From positions 1-64,000 of the forward strand of contig NZ_BDBU01000054.1 in the NCBI RefSeq assembly GCF_001613145.1: a stretch of 64,000 nt of DNA. Direction: 5' to 3'. This DNA comes from Nocardia jejuensis NBRC 103114 (GTDB lineage Bacteria > Actinomycetota > Actinomycetes > Mycobacteriales > Mycobacteriaceae). The translations under genes and the position numbers were made by a program. The notes beneath the pieces were generated by a model. The model had not been told where the DNA came from, made no database searches, and was given only the letters and a program-made list of their open reading frames with translations. Shown piece by piece: positions 48,781-57,388 of the stretch; positions within the stretch are counted from its first letter, which is position 1; the number at the start of each line of letters is the position of its first letter.

Positions 48781-49716
48781 TCAGAGTCCGGCTGGACGGA
48801 CGACCATGACCGAGGCGGCGCGCTTGCCGCTCTCCTGAACCAGCGCGATGGCATTGCCCGCGGGGTCGACGGCCGCGTAGACGCCGGGAAGCCCGATCGG
48901 TTCGAGCCAGCGACCGTTCCGCAGATCCTCGGCCTGGGTGTCGGTGACCTCGCGCAACGGGAACGCCGTGCGCACGGCCTCGTCGATATCGAGGCTCAGC
49001 AGCGCCTCCCCCGCCTCGGCCGCCACCGCGAGCTGATCGAGGGTCCGGGCATGCTCCAGAGTGAAGGGGCCCACCCGGGTCCGGCGTAGTGCGGTGAGAT
49101 GCCCGCCCACCGCGAGCTTCGCCCCCAGATCGCGGGCCAGCGCGCGAATGTAGGTACCCGAGGTGCACTCCACCTCGACATCCAGATCCACGAATTGCGT
49201 TGCGCCGGTGTCGACATCACGCCGGGCCAGCACATCGAAGCGACTGACGGTCACCGGGCGCGCCGCCAGCTGCACATCCTCCCCGGCGCGAGCGCGCGCG
49301 TAGGCCCGCTCGCCGTTCACCTTGATCGCGCTGACGGTGGCCGGAACCTGCTGGATGTCGCCGGTCAATTCGGCTATGGCAGTGGCGATGTCGGCATCGG
49401 TGAGATGCCCGGCCGCAGTCGTCGCGGTGGTCTCGCCCTCGGCGTCGTCGGTGATCGTGGACTGCCCCAGCCGAATGGTCGCCGTGTACGCCTTGGTCGT
49501 GAGAATCAGCTGCCCGAGCAGCTTCGTGGCGCGCTCCACGCCGAGCACCAGCACGCCGGTGGCCATCGGATCCAGGGTGCCCGCGTGACCGACCTTCTTG
49601 GTACGCAACAACCTTCGCCCCTTGGCGACCACATCGTGACTCGTCCAGCCGCCGTCCTTGTCGACGATCAGCAGCCCGCCCAGGGCATCGACGACCGGTG
49701 TGCGCTTCTCGCTCAT
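48781..49716 (-). CDS. truB: tRNA pseudouridine(55) synthase
   Basis: 311 aa. Makes pseudouridine 55 in the tRNA T-loop. The catalytic Asp49 is in GHAGTLDPMATGVLVLG (43-59); GGWTSHDVV (about 22-30) and CTSGTYIRALARDLG (about 177-191) are family blocks, and a C-terminal PUA-like domain follows. Its ATG shares a base with the pptT stop (TGATG), the same junction seen in other Mycobacteriales. Confidence 0.97.
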   Translation of the reverse strand: MSEKRTPVVDALGGLLIVDKDGGWTSHDVVAKGRRLLRTKKVGHAGTLDPMATGVLVLGVERATKLLGQLILTTKAYTATIRLGQSTITDDAEGETTATTAAGHLTDADIATAIAELTGDIQQVPATVSAIKVNGERAYARARAGEDVQLAARPVTVSRFDVLARRDVDTGATQFVDLDVEVECTSGTYIRALARDLGAKLAVGGHLTALRRTRVGPFTLEHARTLDQLAVAAEAGEALLSLDIDEAVRTAFPLREVTDTQAEDLRNGRWLEPIGLPGVYAAVDPAGNAIALVQESGKRAASVMVVRPAGL

Positions 49717-50426
49717 CAGCCCTCCACGATCGCGGTCAGGATCAGCCCGTCGGTGATCACCCAGCGGCCGTCGAAGGACCGCAGCGGCGCGCCGCCGTCG
49801 GTCGTGTGGCCGGGGATCAGCAGGTCGCTGTGGAAGGTGCCTTCACCAGCGGACGCGGACTCCTGGTCCACGGTGAACGTGATGTGCGCGTCCTCGAATC
49901 CGAGCCAGCGGCCGGTCAGCGGGAACCACGCCTTGTAGGTGGCCTCCTTGGCGCAGAACAGCAGTCGGTCCAAATGCAGTCCGGTGCCCGGCAATACGGC
50001 GCCGAGCCACTGACGCTCCGCGGGCAGGCTCACCGAATCCAGCACGCCCTCGGGCAGTTGCCCGTGCGGTTCCGCGTCGATACCCACGGAACGGAATCGC
50101 AGCCGATGCGCGAGCGCCGCGGCCCGGTATCCGTCACAGTGCGTGAGGCTGCCGACGACACCACGCGGGAACAACGGCTCACCGGTGCCGCCCTTACCGA
50201 TGGCAACGGCCGGTTCGCCCAGCTGCGCCAGCGCCTGCCGCGCACAGTGCCGTGCCCCGATGAAGTCCCGCCGCCGCTTCTCCACCGCCCGCGAGATCAG
50301 ATGTTCCTCGCCCGGATGCGGCTTCAGATCCTCCGGATACGCGACCAGTTCCGCCGCGGCCACGCCGCTGGGGAGAATCCTCCCGATAATGCGCGCCGAC
50401 TCCGCCGCGACTGCCCGCTCCTCGAT
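49716..50426 (-). CDS. pptT: 4'-phosphopantetheinyl transferase
   Basis: Transfers phosphopantetheine from CoA to acyl and peptidyl carrier proteins; essential in mycobacteria for mycolate and siderophore synthesis. Motifs: RHCARQALAQLG, GSLTHCDGYRAAAL, VGIDAEPHGQLPEGVLD and FCAKEATYKAWFPLTGRWLG. From the first ordinary start codon (GTG 50363) the protein has 215 aa, but the family N-terminus (ILPSGVAAAEL, like VLPATV in the M. tuberculosis protein) begins upstream in the same frame. No ATG, GTG or TTG lies between 50363 and the in-frame stop at 50466-50468. An ATC at 50424-50426 lies 5 nt after AGGAGG (50432-50437) and would give 236 aa. I therefore place the start there as a probable rare start codon. 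Confidence 0.9.
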   Translation of the reverse strand: MEERAVAAESARIIGRILPSGVAAAELVAYPEDLKPHPGEEHLISRAVEKRRRDFIGARHCARQALAQLGEPAVAIGKGGTGEPLFPRGVVGSLTHCDGYRAAALAHRLRFRSVGIDAEPHGQLPEGVLDSVSLPAERQWLGAVLPGTGLHLDRLLFCAKEATYKAWFPLTGRWLGFEDAHITFTVDQESASAGEGTFHSDLLIPGHTTDGGAPLRSFDGRWVITDGLILTAIVEG

Positions 50427-50462
50427 GACCGCCTCCTGATCGCACCGCCACTTGCCCGAACG

Positions 50463-50468
50463 AGCCTA
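50463..50468 (-). promoter_or_regulatory. -10 box (TAGGCT) of a possible pptT promoter
   Basis: A TANNNT box about 26 nt upstream of the AGGAGG of pptT, between xdhC-like and pptT. It suggests pptT-truB can be transcribed separately from the upstream genes. Confidence 0.4.
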
Positions 50469-50518
50469 CCGGCCGCCCCCGCGACCACGAATTTCCCAGT
50501 CCCGCCCGGACCTTCCGC

Positions 50519-51586
50519 TCAGCGGTGAATCGGCCCGTCGGTCTCCCGCAGCGGCCGCCCCGACGCGCCCCCGGTCTCGGCGATGATCTGCGCCGCGATC
50601 GACACCGCCGTCTGCTCCGGCGTCACGGCGTTGATATCGAGCCCGACCGGACTCCGCAGTCGCCCCAGCAGAGCCGGTTGCACGCCCGCGGCCTTCAGCC
50701 GCGCCATTCGATCCGTATGCGTCCGCCGGGACCCCAGCGCACCCACGAACCCGATCTCCCCGATCGACAGGGCCTCGGCCAGCATCGGCACATCGAATTT
50801 GGTGTCGTGCGTCATCACCAGCACCACGGTCCGCGCGTCGATCCGGCCGCCCTCGCGCTCGGCGCGCAGGTATCGGTGCGGCCAGTCCACGACCACCTCG
50901 TGCGCGGCGGGGAATCGCGCTGCGGTGGTGAAGGTTTCGCGGGCGTCGACCACGCTCACCCGATAGCCGAGCTGCGCGCCCAGCCGGCTCAGCGCCCGCA
51001 CGAATTCGTTGGCCCCCGCGAGAATCATCCGCGCGGGAGGGCCGAAGCTCTGCACGAAGGCCCGCGGCGGATACGCGGGTTCACACTCGTCCGACCCGAC
51101 CGTGCCGGTTCGACCCGCTCGGGCCATCTCCCCGGCGTCCCGGCTGACCTCGGCCGGGGAATCGACGCCCGGCCGAACCACTGCCCAGTGCGACGCTTCC
51201 GACAGCGTGCTCACCAGCGCCACCGAATGCCCGAGCCGGATATCGCGGGCCAGCGCCTCGAGATCCTCGAGCCGCTCGGCCCCCACGCGCTCGAGGAAAA
51301 CCTCCATCTCGCCGCCACAGGTCAGCCCGACCGCGATGCCCTCCGGATCCGCGATGCCGTACCGCTCGATCACAGCCGTCCCCGTGGCCGCCACCTCGGC
51401 CGCCGCCGCCACCACGGCCGCCTCGACACACCCGCCCGACAGCGAGCCGATCACCTCGCCGCTCGCGGTGACGACCATGGCCGCCCCGACCTCCCGGGGC
51501 CCGGCCCCGGTCACGGCCACGACCCGCGCCAGCACGACCGGATCCTGCCGAACCCGGCCGATCAGCTCACTCAGCACCGCACGCAT
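50519..51586 (-). CDS. XdhC-family protein (molybdenum cofactor insertion/maturation)
   Basis: 355 aa from ATG 51586. The N-terminal XdhC/CoxI domain has SLSGGCVEAAVV (about 48-59) and GLTCGGEMEVFLERV (about 86-100), whose cysteines are family hallmarks. The C-terminal Rossmann-like domain has ILAGANEFVRALSRLGAQLG and GFVGALGSRRTHTDRM. Relatives bind molybdenum cofactor, add its terminal sulphur and deliver it to xanthine dehydrogenase-type enzymes. No molybdoenzyme gene is in this window. It is wedged between pptH and pptT on the same strand. Confidence 0.92.
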   Translation of the reverse strand: MRAVLSELIGRVRQDPVVLARVVAVTGAGPREVGAAMVVTASGEVIGSLSGGCVEAAVVAAAAEVAATGTAVIERYGIADPEGIAVGLTCGGEMEVFLERVGAERLEDLEALARDIRLGHSVALVSTLSEASHWAVVRPGVDSPAEVSRDAGEMARAGRTGTVGSDECEPAYPPRAFVQSFGPPARMILAGANEFVRALSRLGAQLGYRVSVVDARETFTTAARFPAAHEVVVDWPHRYLRAEREGGRIDARTVVLVMTHDTKFDVPMLAEALSIGEIGFVGALGSRRTHTDRMARLKAAGVQPALLGRLRSPVGLDINAVTPEQTAVSIAAQIIAETGGASGRPLRETDGPIHR

Positions 51587-51837
51587 CAGTCCATCATCCC
51601 AGCTCACGGGCCGTGGCGCAGATCCGACATCCCTGACGGGCGGCGAGGAATTCGGGGCATACGACACTCACATAGGGTGGCCTCGCTGAATCCGCCGATA
51701 CCCGCGGGAGGCACGGTCGCTCTTGCGAGCGGTCGCCCTGCTACGGCCGAGGGCCTCCGCTCATACCCGCCGCCACTTCGCGCCCGGCCGAGCAGTTCCC
51801 CCTTCGCGCTACCCGCGTCGAGATCCGTCTCCCCGAC

Positions 51838-52794
51838 TCAGGTCAAGCCCCTGCGCTTCTGCGCCTGCTCACGCATCTGCACGGCGGCGGCCGCCATTTC
51901 GGGCGTGATCTTGAAGTGCCCGCCCCACTCGTTGAGGGTGTCGCCGTAGTCCGGGGTGGGCAGGATCTGCCGCAGCAACTGTTCCGGAAGACCGCGCCGC
52001 TGCCATTCCCGGGGATATCCGAGCGACACCTCTTCGAAGCGGACGCCGTCGTACCAGGTCGTACGCGGAATATGCAGGTGCCCGTAGACCATGCAGGCCA
52101 CGTTGTACGAGGTGTGCCAATCGGCGGTGAGGTCCGTGCCGCACCAGAGGGCGAACTCCGGATACCAGAGCATGTCGGTGGGTTTGCGGACCAGTGGGAA
52201 GTGGTTGATCATCACCAGCGGGGTGTCCGTGGGCAGCGCGTCGAGACGACGCTTGGTGTACTGCACCCGGGCGTGACACCAGGCGTCGCGGGTCAGGTAC
52301 GGCTCGCTCGACAGCAGGAATTCATCGGTGGCCACGACATTGCGTTCGCGGGCGATGCTCAGCCCCTGCGCCTTGGTGACCGCGCCCTCGGGCATCCACG
52401 AGTAGTCGTAGAGCAGGAACATCGGCGCCAGGGTGACCGCGCCGCCGTACTCCTGCGCACCGGCGCCCTCCCAGACCGGGAACGGGTCCTCGGGGGTGAT
52501 CACGTCCACGTCCCGGCACAGGGACACCAGGTAGTCATACCGCGCGGCTCCGTGCATCTGCACGGGATCCTTTGCGGTGGTCCACAATTCGTGGTTGCCC
52601 GGCACCCAGATGACCTTGGCGAACCGACTGCGCAACGTCTGCAGCGCCCACCGGATGTCGTCCGTCTTCTCACCGACGTCGCCGGCGACGATCAGCCAGT
52701 CCTCGGGGGAATCCGCCGTGATGCCCTCGACCACCGGCTTGTTGCCCTGATGCCCGACATGAATGTCGCTCACCGCCATCAGTTTCGGAATCAC
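51838..52794 (-). CDS. pptH: Metallophosphoesterase, probable 4'-phosphopantetheinyl hydrolase PptH
   Basis: 318 aa, GTG start. All calcineurin-type motifs are present: SDIHVGHQG (about 9-17), VAGDVGEKTDD, PGNHELW, MINHFPLV and YGHLHIPRTTWYDG. By sequence style and its place next to pptT/truB it is the counterpart of M. tuberculosis Rv2795c, which removes phosphopantetheine from carrier proteins and so opposes PptT. In that organism the two genes are adjacent; here an xdhC-like gene and 1.4 kb separate them. The orthology is from memory and context; the fold is certain. Confidence 0.9.
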   Translation of the reverse strand: MIPKLMAVSDIHVGHQGNKPVVEGITADSPEDWLIVAGDVGEKTDDIRWALQTLRSRFAKVIWVPGNHELWTTAKDPVQMHGAARYDYLVSLCRDVDVITPEDPFPVWEGAGAQEYGGAVTLAPMFLLYDYSWMPEGAVTKAQGLSIARERNVVATDEFLLSSEPYLTRDAWCHARVQYTKRRLDALPTDTPLVMINHFPLVRKPTDMLWYPEFALWCGTDLTADWHTSYNVACMVYGHLHIPRTTWYDGVRFEEVSLGYPREWQRRGLPEQLLRQILPTPDYGDTLNEWGGHFKITPEMAAAAVQMREQAQKRRGLT

Positions 52795-52959
52795 CCGGAT
52801 CCGCCTCTCTGCTCATGACCAGTCATCGCAGCAACGACACCGGCACTCAACAGATTCCCACGCGGGCGCACGGCCGCCGCGCGCAGGGAGTTACCGGGAC
52901 CACACGCGGCGGATCCAGCCGAGATGACGCCCGGCACGAGCCCGGACCGCCCGGCGGGT

Positions 52960-55128
52960 TCAGCCGACCCAGCGAATCCGCGCGTCGGGCGCGAACCCGG
53001 CCGCGACCACCAGCGTTCCGGACGCCTCGCGGCGGCACGAGGCCACCGCCAGATGACACGGCCGATCCAGATCCGCGGGCACGCGCACCCCACCGTCGAT
53101 CTGATACCGGCTGTTGGTCACCTTCCACTTACGAGCCCGCGCGTCCTCGGAGCCCGTCGGCGGCGCATCGGCCCGGGCCACCAGCATCACCTCGGTGATC
53201 CCGGACGGCCAGACGAAGGTCAGCAGCCCACCCCGCGCGACCAGTCCGCTGACCGTCGGCATTCCGCCGAGGTCCGGGACGTCCGACGGCGCGCTGACCT
53301 CGGCCCTCGCGTCCCCATCGGAGCGGCGCATGTCCGACGCGCGCCCCGATACCGAGGCCACCACCCCGTACACCGGCACCGGCCCGGTGCTCGCGCCGCC
53401 GTCCTCGAGCGCGGTGCCGCGCGTGCGGCCCACCACCCGCCAGGAACCGTCGGGCTGCAAGCGGGTGACCCGGTACTCGACCTGATCGGTGACCGACGGC
53501 GTCCACGTGATCACCACGGTGCCATCGGGTTTGCGCGCGGAGCTGACCTGTCCGGGCGCGGACACCGGCAACTCGGCCAGCGCCGCGACCGTGCCCGCGT
53601 GATCGGCGCACACGTCGAAAACGGCCAGCAGCGCGCGCATGCGGGCCGCGGCCGGAGCCGCCGGAGCCGCCGCGAACTGCCGATCCGCCTCCGCCAGCGC
53701 CGCCCGCGCCCGGGCCATCAACTGCTCGAGCCCCGGCCCGTTCCCCGGATCCGGCACGTCGGATGCCTTGCGCTGCAGGAACTCCAGATGCTCGATGGCC
53801 TCGACGAAACGCTTCCCGGCGCATCCGACCGTCGCGCCACGCCAGTGCACCGCGGCCTCGGCCAGCACCCGATCGACTTCCTCGGCCACCGGTCGCACCG
53901 ACGTCGATCCCAGAGAGTCCCCGCCCAGATTCCGGCGCGCGAGATCCACATGCCGCGCGGCATCACGCGGATGCCCCGCTCGCAGCGCGGCGCGCGCCGC
54001 CTTCAGCGGCGCCTCCCACGGCCGCGTCGGCGGGCGCTGCGCGGTGGCGGCACTTGAGGTCGATCCGCGGGTATCGGCCGAGGCGCCGGAGGTCGGACCC
54101 GCCGGACCCGAAGTCCCCTGTGCCGCAACCGGACCCGCCCGGTGTTCACGACCCTCGACGGTCGTGCCGAGCTCGTCCGCCAGCTCGATGATCACCCGCT
54201 CGGCGGTCGCCCGATCCAATCCCGCCGCGATTGCCTCACCCAGCAGGAAGTCGAAATCCGCTGCCACGAGCCGATCTTCGACGAGCACCGCCGCGCGCAC
54301 CTGTGGGCGCAGGGCATCCCGGGTGTCCTCGGCGATCGCGGTCAGATAGTCATCGACGGTGCTGCCGCCCGATTCCAGCAGATCGCTGATGTGCACCAGC
54401 AATTCGTCCAGCACCACCCGCACCCGGCCCGGCGGCAGCTCACGGGTCCGCGCCCGCAGCGCCTCCGCGCGCAACCGGATCTCGCCGGTCTCGCGCGCCT
54501 TGGTGAAGTCCAGCCGCAGCAGCGCCAGCAGCGTCGGCACCGGATCGCCCGGCAGCAACCGCTCGTATTCCGCCAGCAGCTTGCGAATCTGTTGCCGCCG
54601 TTGCGGACTCACCCCGGACACCGGAGCGGGAGCCGCCTGCGGCTCGTCCGCGATGACGCGGTGCCTGCGCACCCGCGCCGCGATCTCGGCCTCGGACAGA
54701 CCGCTCATCTTGCCGATGTCCTCGAGTCCGGGCATCTTCCCGGCCGGAATTCCGCCGTACCGCTGCACCAGCCGGTCGATGGCGGTATCGATCATCTCGT
54801 AGCGTTCGGCGTCACGGCGGTCCCGCAACCGGGTGACTCGCTCGGCCTCCACGCGTCGCGAGGACGTCGCGCGCAACGGCGCGGACAGCTCGTCGTGCCC
54901 GTCCACCAGCAGCCCGGCCAGCACCCGGTACTTGGGATGGTCGCGCTGCTTCTGCCAGAAGCCCCAGACCTCGTCGATCCGGGTCTCCACCTCGGCGTCA
55001 CCGAGGCCGGCGGCTTCCTCGAGCGGAATGTCGTACAGCTCGAACGCATCCGAGTGCTCGATGCCGCCGCGGCGTTCCACGGCGGCCAGCACTCGCTTGC
55101 GATAATCGTTGGGATCGAAGGCGCGCAT
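52960..55128 (-). CDS. Unknown multidomain partner of the Hsp70 protein, with helical repeats and a fibronectin type III domain
   Basis: 722 aa, 21 nt downstream of the Hsp70 gene and surely cotranscribed. Residues 1-110 form a charged helical domain (FDPNDYRKRVLAAVERRGG; WGFWQKQRDHPKYRVLAGLL). Residues 175-325 are helical and include LGEAIAAGLDRATAERVIIE. A Ser/Gly/Pro linker (330-370) leads to TPR-like helices (375-485) and then a fibronectin type III domain (about 520-600, GTVVITWTPSVTDQVEYRV). The last 100 residues are a second beta domain. It has no signal peptide or membrane helix. Context suggests a co-chaperone or client adaptor; no function is known to me. Confidence 0.8.
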   Translation of the reverse strand: MRAFDPNDYRKRVLAAVERRGGIEHSDAFELYDIPLEEAAGLGDAEVETRIDEVWGFWQKQRDHPKYRVLAGLLVDGHDELSAPLRATSSRRVEAERVTRLRDRRDAERYEMIDTAIDRLVQRYGGIPAGKMPGLEDIGKMSGLSEAEIAARVRRHRVIADEPQAAPAPVSGVSPQRRQQIRKLLAEYERLLPGDPVPTLLALLRLDFTKARETGEIRLRAEALRARTRELPPGRVRVVLDELLVHISDLLESGGSTVDDYLTAIAEDTRDALRPQVRAAVLVEDRLVAADFDFLLGEAIAAGLDRATAERVIIELADELGTTVEGREHRAGPVAAQGTSGPAGPTSGASADTRGSTSSAATAQRPPTRPWEAPLKAARAALRAGHPRDAARHVDLARRNLGGDSLGSTSVRPVAEEVDRVLAEAAVHWRGATVGCAGKRFVEAIEHLEFLQRKASDVPDPGNGPGLEQLMARARAALAEADRQFAAAPAAPAAARMRALLAVFDVCADHAGTVAALAELPVSAPGQVSSARKPDGTVVITWTPSVTDQVEYRVTRLQPDGSWRVVGRTRGTALEDGGASTGPVPVYGVVASVSGRASDMRRSDGDARAEVSAPSDVPDLGGMPTVSGLVARGGLLTFVWPSGITEVMLVARADAPPTGSEDARARKWKVTNSRYQIDGGVRVPADLDRPCHLAVASCRREASGTLVVAAGFAPDARIRWVG

Positions 55129-55149
55129 CGGTTTTCGTTCGGTAGGGCG

Positions 55150-56832
55150 TCAGGCGGACCGGCGTCGGGTGCGTTGCAGCTGATCCAGCTCGCGGGCCAC
55201 ATCGGACTGGGAGAGGGTGGCGCCGGTCTGCACGGTCAACGTCAGCGGGATGTCGGCTTCCACGTGGTAGCAGGTCACGTGCAGCACACCGTCGAAACCC
55301 ATCTCGAAGGTGACGCGCACTTCACTGCCGGCCGGATAACCGGGCGGGATGTCCCGAATCCGGCCCTCCAGCAACACCTTCGAATCCTCCGGCCGGGTGG
55401 AGGCCGCCTGCCCCTGCTGCTCGACGATGGTCAGCTCGATCTGATCCTGATCCGCGCGCACGGTCCCGTAGGAGCGGCGCACCTTGATCGGCAGCGTCTG
55501 ATTGCGATGCACCAGCCAGCTCGCGGCCAGGCCGTTGTACGTATCGAGGGCGAGCACACCGAACCCGCGCGACACCACGGTGTCCACCTGGATCTCCAGC
55601 ATGCGCCGCACCAGGGCGACCGGCTGACCGAACGAGGCCGCGACCCGGGCGAGGGACTGCTCGAGCTCCCGGGGGTCCGCGTCCTGCAGATCCGCACCGT
55701 CGCGCAGGCGGCCGCGAGTCACCAGATCGGCCGCGACCAGCCGCTCCATCTCCAGCTTCTCGCCGTAGAGCGCGGCGCCGCGCGCGACCGACAGGTCCGG
55801 ATCACGCAGCTCGCCGAAGAGACCGAGCTCCTTCTGCAACTGCTCGGCCACCATGGGCATCCGGGAGGACCCGCCGACCAGCAGCAGTCGGTCCACATGG
55901 TTGATGCCGCGCTGCCCGGCCGCCGCCACGACCGCCTTGGTCAGGTCGATGGTGCGGCGCATGAGCGAGGCGGTCATCGTTTCCAGCTCGGCCCGGGTCA
56001 GGGTGATGACCGCGCGAGCGCCGTCGTGCGCGATCACGACCTCGGTGGAGGCGGCGTCGGTGAGTTCCATCTTGGCGCGCTCGGCGGCCAGCACCAGCAT
56101 CTGCGATCCGGCCGAATCGTCCAGCGGATCCTCGGCATCGGGGTTCGCGGCGCAGAACTGCTGCGACAGATGCAGCGCGATCCGCTCGTCCCAGTCCGCC
56201 CCGCCCAGTTGATGATCGCCCTCGACCGCGAGCACCGAGATCCGGCGATCGGACAGCTCGATGACCGTGGCGTCGAAGGTGCCGCCGCCGAGGTCGTACA
56301 CGAGCACGGTTTCGCGCGCTCCGCCCTTGCCGATGTCGACGCTGCCGTCGAGCCGGCCGAAACCGTAGCTCAGCGCCGCGGCGATCGGCTCGGACAGCAC
56401 ACCCGCCACATCGAATCCCGCGTAGGTGCCCGACTGGATGGTCGCGCGCCGCTCCTCGTCGCCGAAGTACGCGGGGACGGTGATCACCACGCGCTGCACG
56501 GTGTCGCCGCCGCCGAACTCGGCGTCGGCCGCGAGGCTCTTCAAGATCAGCGAGGACACCGCCGGCGCGGACCACATCTGGCCGTGCGCGGCGAAGCGCC
56601 ATTCCGCATCACCCATGCGCCGCTTGACCAGGGAGCACACGTGCTCCGGATCCAGCCGCGACTGCCGCCGCGCACCCTCGCCGACGACGTGGTCGTGCGC
56701 GGACGCGAACAACACCACCGACGGCACCGTCGGCTCACCGTTCATACCGATCAGGACTTCGGGTCGACCGTCGGCGTCGATGCGCGCGATGGCCGAATTC
56801 GTTGTGCCCAGGTCAATTCCGTAGACCCCCAT
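55150..56832 (-). CDS. Divergent Hsp70 (DnaK-like) chaperone without a full lid
   Basis: 560 aa. The ATPase domain is intact: GIDLGTTNSAIA (5-16), VYDLGGGTFDATV (178-190), LLLVGGSSRMPMV (316-328). A segment of about 55 residues (360-415) not found in DnaK separates it from a beta-type substrate domain (about 425-540, LPIKVRRSYGTVRA, IRDIPPGYPAGSEVRVTFEM). The helical lid is reduced to about 20 residues (DVARELDQLQRTRRR), against 100 or more in DnaK, so substrate release should differ. A TACGAT box 7 nt before the ATG makes it leaderless. It forms an operon with the 722-aa protein and diverges from a GrpE-like gene. Confidence 0.92.
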   Translation of the reverse strand: MGVYGIDLGTTNSAIARIDADGRPEVLIGMNGEPTVPSVVLFASAHDHVVGEGARRQSRLDPEHVCSLVKRRMGDAEWRFAAHGQMWSAPAVSSLILKSLAADAEFGGGDTVQRVVITVPAYFGDEERRATIQSGTYAGFDVAGVLSEPIAAALSYGFGRLDGSVDIGKGGARETVLVYDLGGGTFDATVIELSDRRISVLAVEGDHQLGGADWDERIALHLSQQFCAANPDAEDPLDDSAGSQMLVLAAERAKMELTDAASTEVVIAHDGARAVITLTRAELETMTASLMRRTIDLTKAVVAAAGQRGINHVDRLLLVGGSSRMPMVAEQLQKELGLFGELRDPDLSVARGAALYGEKLEMERLVAADLVTRGRLRDGADLQDADPRELEQSLARVAASFGQPVALVRRMLEIQVDTVVSRGFGVLALDTYNGLAASWLVHRNQTLPIKVRRSYGTVRADQDQIELTIVEQQGQAASTRPEDSKVLLEGRIRDIPPGYPAGSEVRVTFEMGFDGVLHVTCYHVEADIPLTLTVQTGATLSQSDVARELDQLQRTRRRSA

Positions 56833-56839
56833 GGCGGCG

Positions 56840-56845
56840 ATCGTA
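56840..56845 (-). promoter_or_regulatory. -10 box (TACGAT) of the Hsp70 operon
   Basis: A TANNNT box 7 nt before the Hsp70 ATG. Only 24 nt separate it from the -10 box of the divergent GrpE-like gene, so the two polymerase sites overlap. Confidence 0.5.
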
Positions 56846-56869
56846 GCAGCCGATTCGCACCGCCGGGAC

Positions 56870-56875
56870 TATGGT
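56870..56875 (+). promoter_or_regulatory. -10 box (TATGGT) of the GrpE-like gene
   Basis: A TANNNT box 6 nt before the ATG at 56882; back-to-back with the Hsp70 promoter. Confidence 0.5.
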
Positions 56876-56881
56876 TCGGGC

Positions 56882-57388
56882 ATGACCGAACCAGCCGAAG
56901 CGACCGGCGATCGCGGCGGTGACGCCGGGGCCGAGCAGATCACCGAACGTCTGGATGATCTGGCCCGCGTCATCGCCCGCCAGGCCGCGACCATCGAACG
57001 CCTCGCGGACGACGCCAAGGCCCGTGCCCAGCGCGAGCGCGCGGGCGCGGACGTGCCGCTCGTGGTCGAACTCTTCGCCCTCTACGGCGAGGCCCGAGCC
57101 TTCGAATCCACCGCGCGGTCCGATACCGAGCGCACCGCTTTCGACACCTTCGCGATCCGGGTCGAGCGGTTGCTCACCGGCCGCGGCGGACGTGTGGTCG
57201 AGCCCGCGGCCGACCTCACCTTCGACGCGGTGACCATGGAGGCCGCCGACATCGTCACGACCGCAGACCCGGACCTCGACCGCACCGTCGAGTCGATCGT
57301 CACTCCCGGCCTGATCGTCGCCGAGCGATCGGTGCGCCCGGCGCGGGTCGTGGTCCGCAGGCACCGCGACCCGAGCGGCCCTAGCTGA
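56882..57388 (+). CDS. GrpE-like nucleotide-exchange factor
   Basis: 168 aa. A helical coiled-coil-like N-terminal region (ITERLDDLARVIARQAATIE, LADDAKARAQRERAG) is followed by a small C-terminal beta domain ending SIVTPGLIVAERSVRPARVV (about 140-159), which aligns with the G-x(5-6)-R-x-(I/L)R-x-A-x-V pattern ending GrpE. The coiled coil is shorter than in housekeeping GrpE. It would exchange ADP on the adjacent Hsp70. The leaderless start is set by the TATGGT box. The 3' end overlaps the convergent phosphotransferase gene by 8 nt. Confidence 0.78.
   Translation: MTEPAEATGDRGGDAGAEQITERLDDLARVIARQAATIERLADDAKARAQRERAGADVPLVVELFALYGEARAFESTARSDTERTAFDTFAIRVERLLTGRGGRVVEPAADLTFDAVTMEAADIVTTADPDLDRTVESIVTPGLIVAERSVRPARVVVRRHRDPSGPS

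Noticed and set aside
54142..56922. A 926-codon frame opposite the Hsp70 operon
   Set aside because: Antisense shadow; the Hsp70 motifs on the other strand are decisive.
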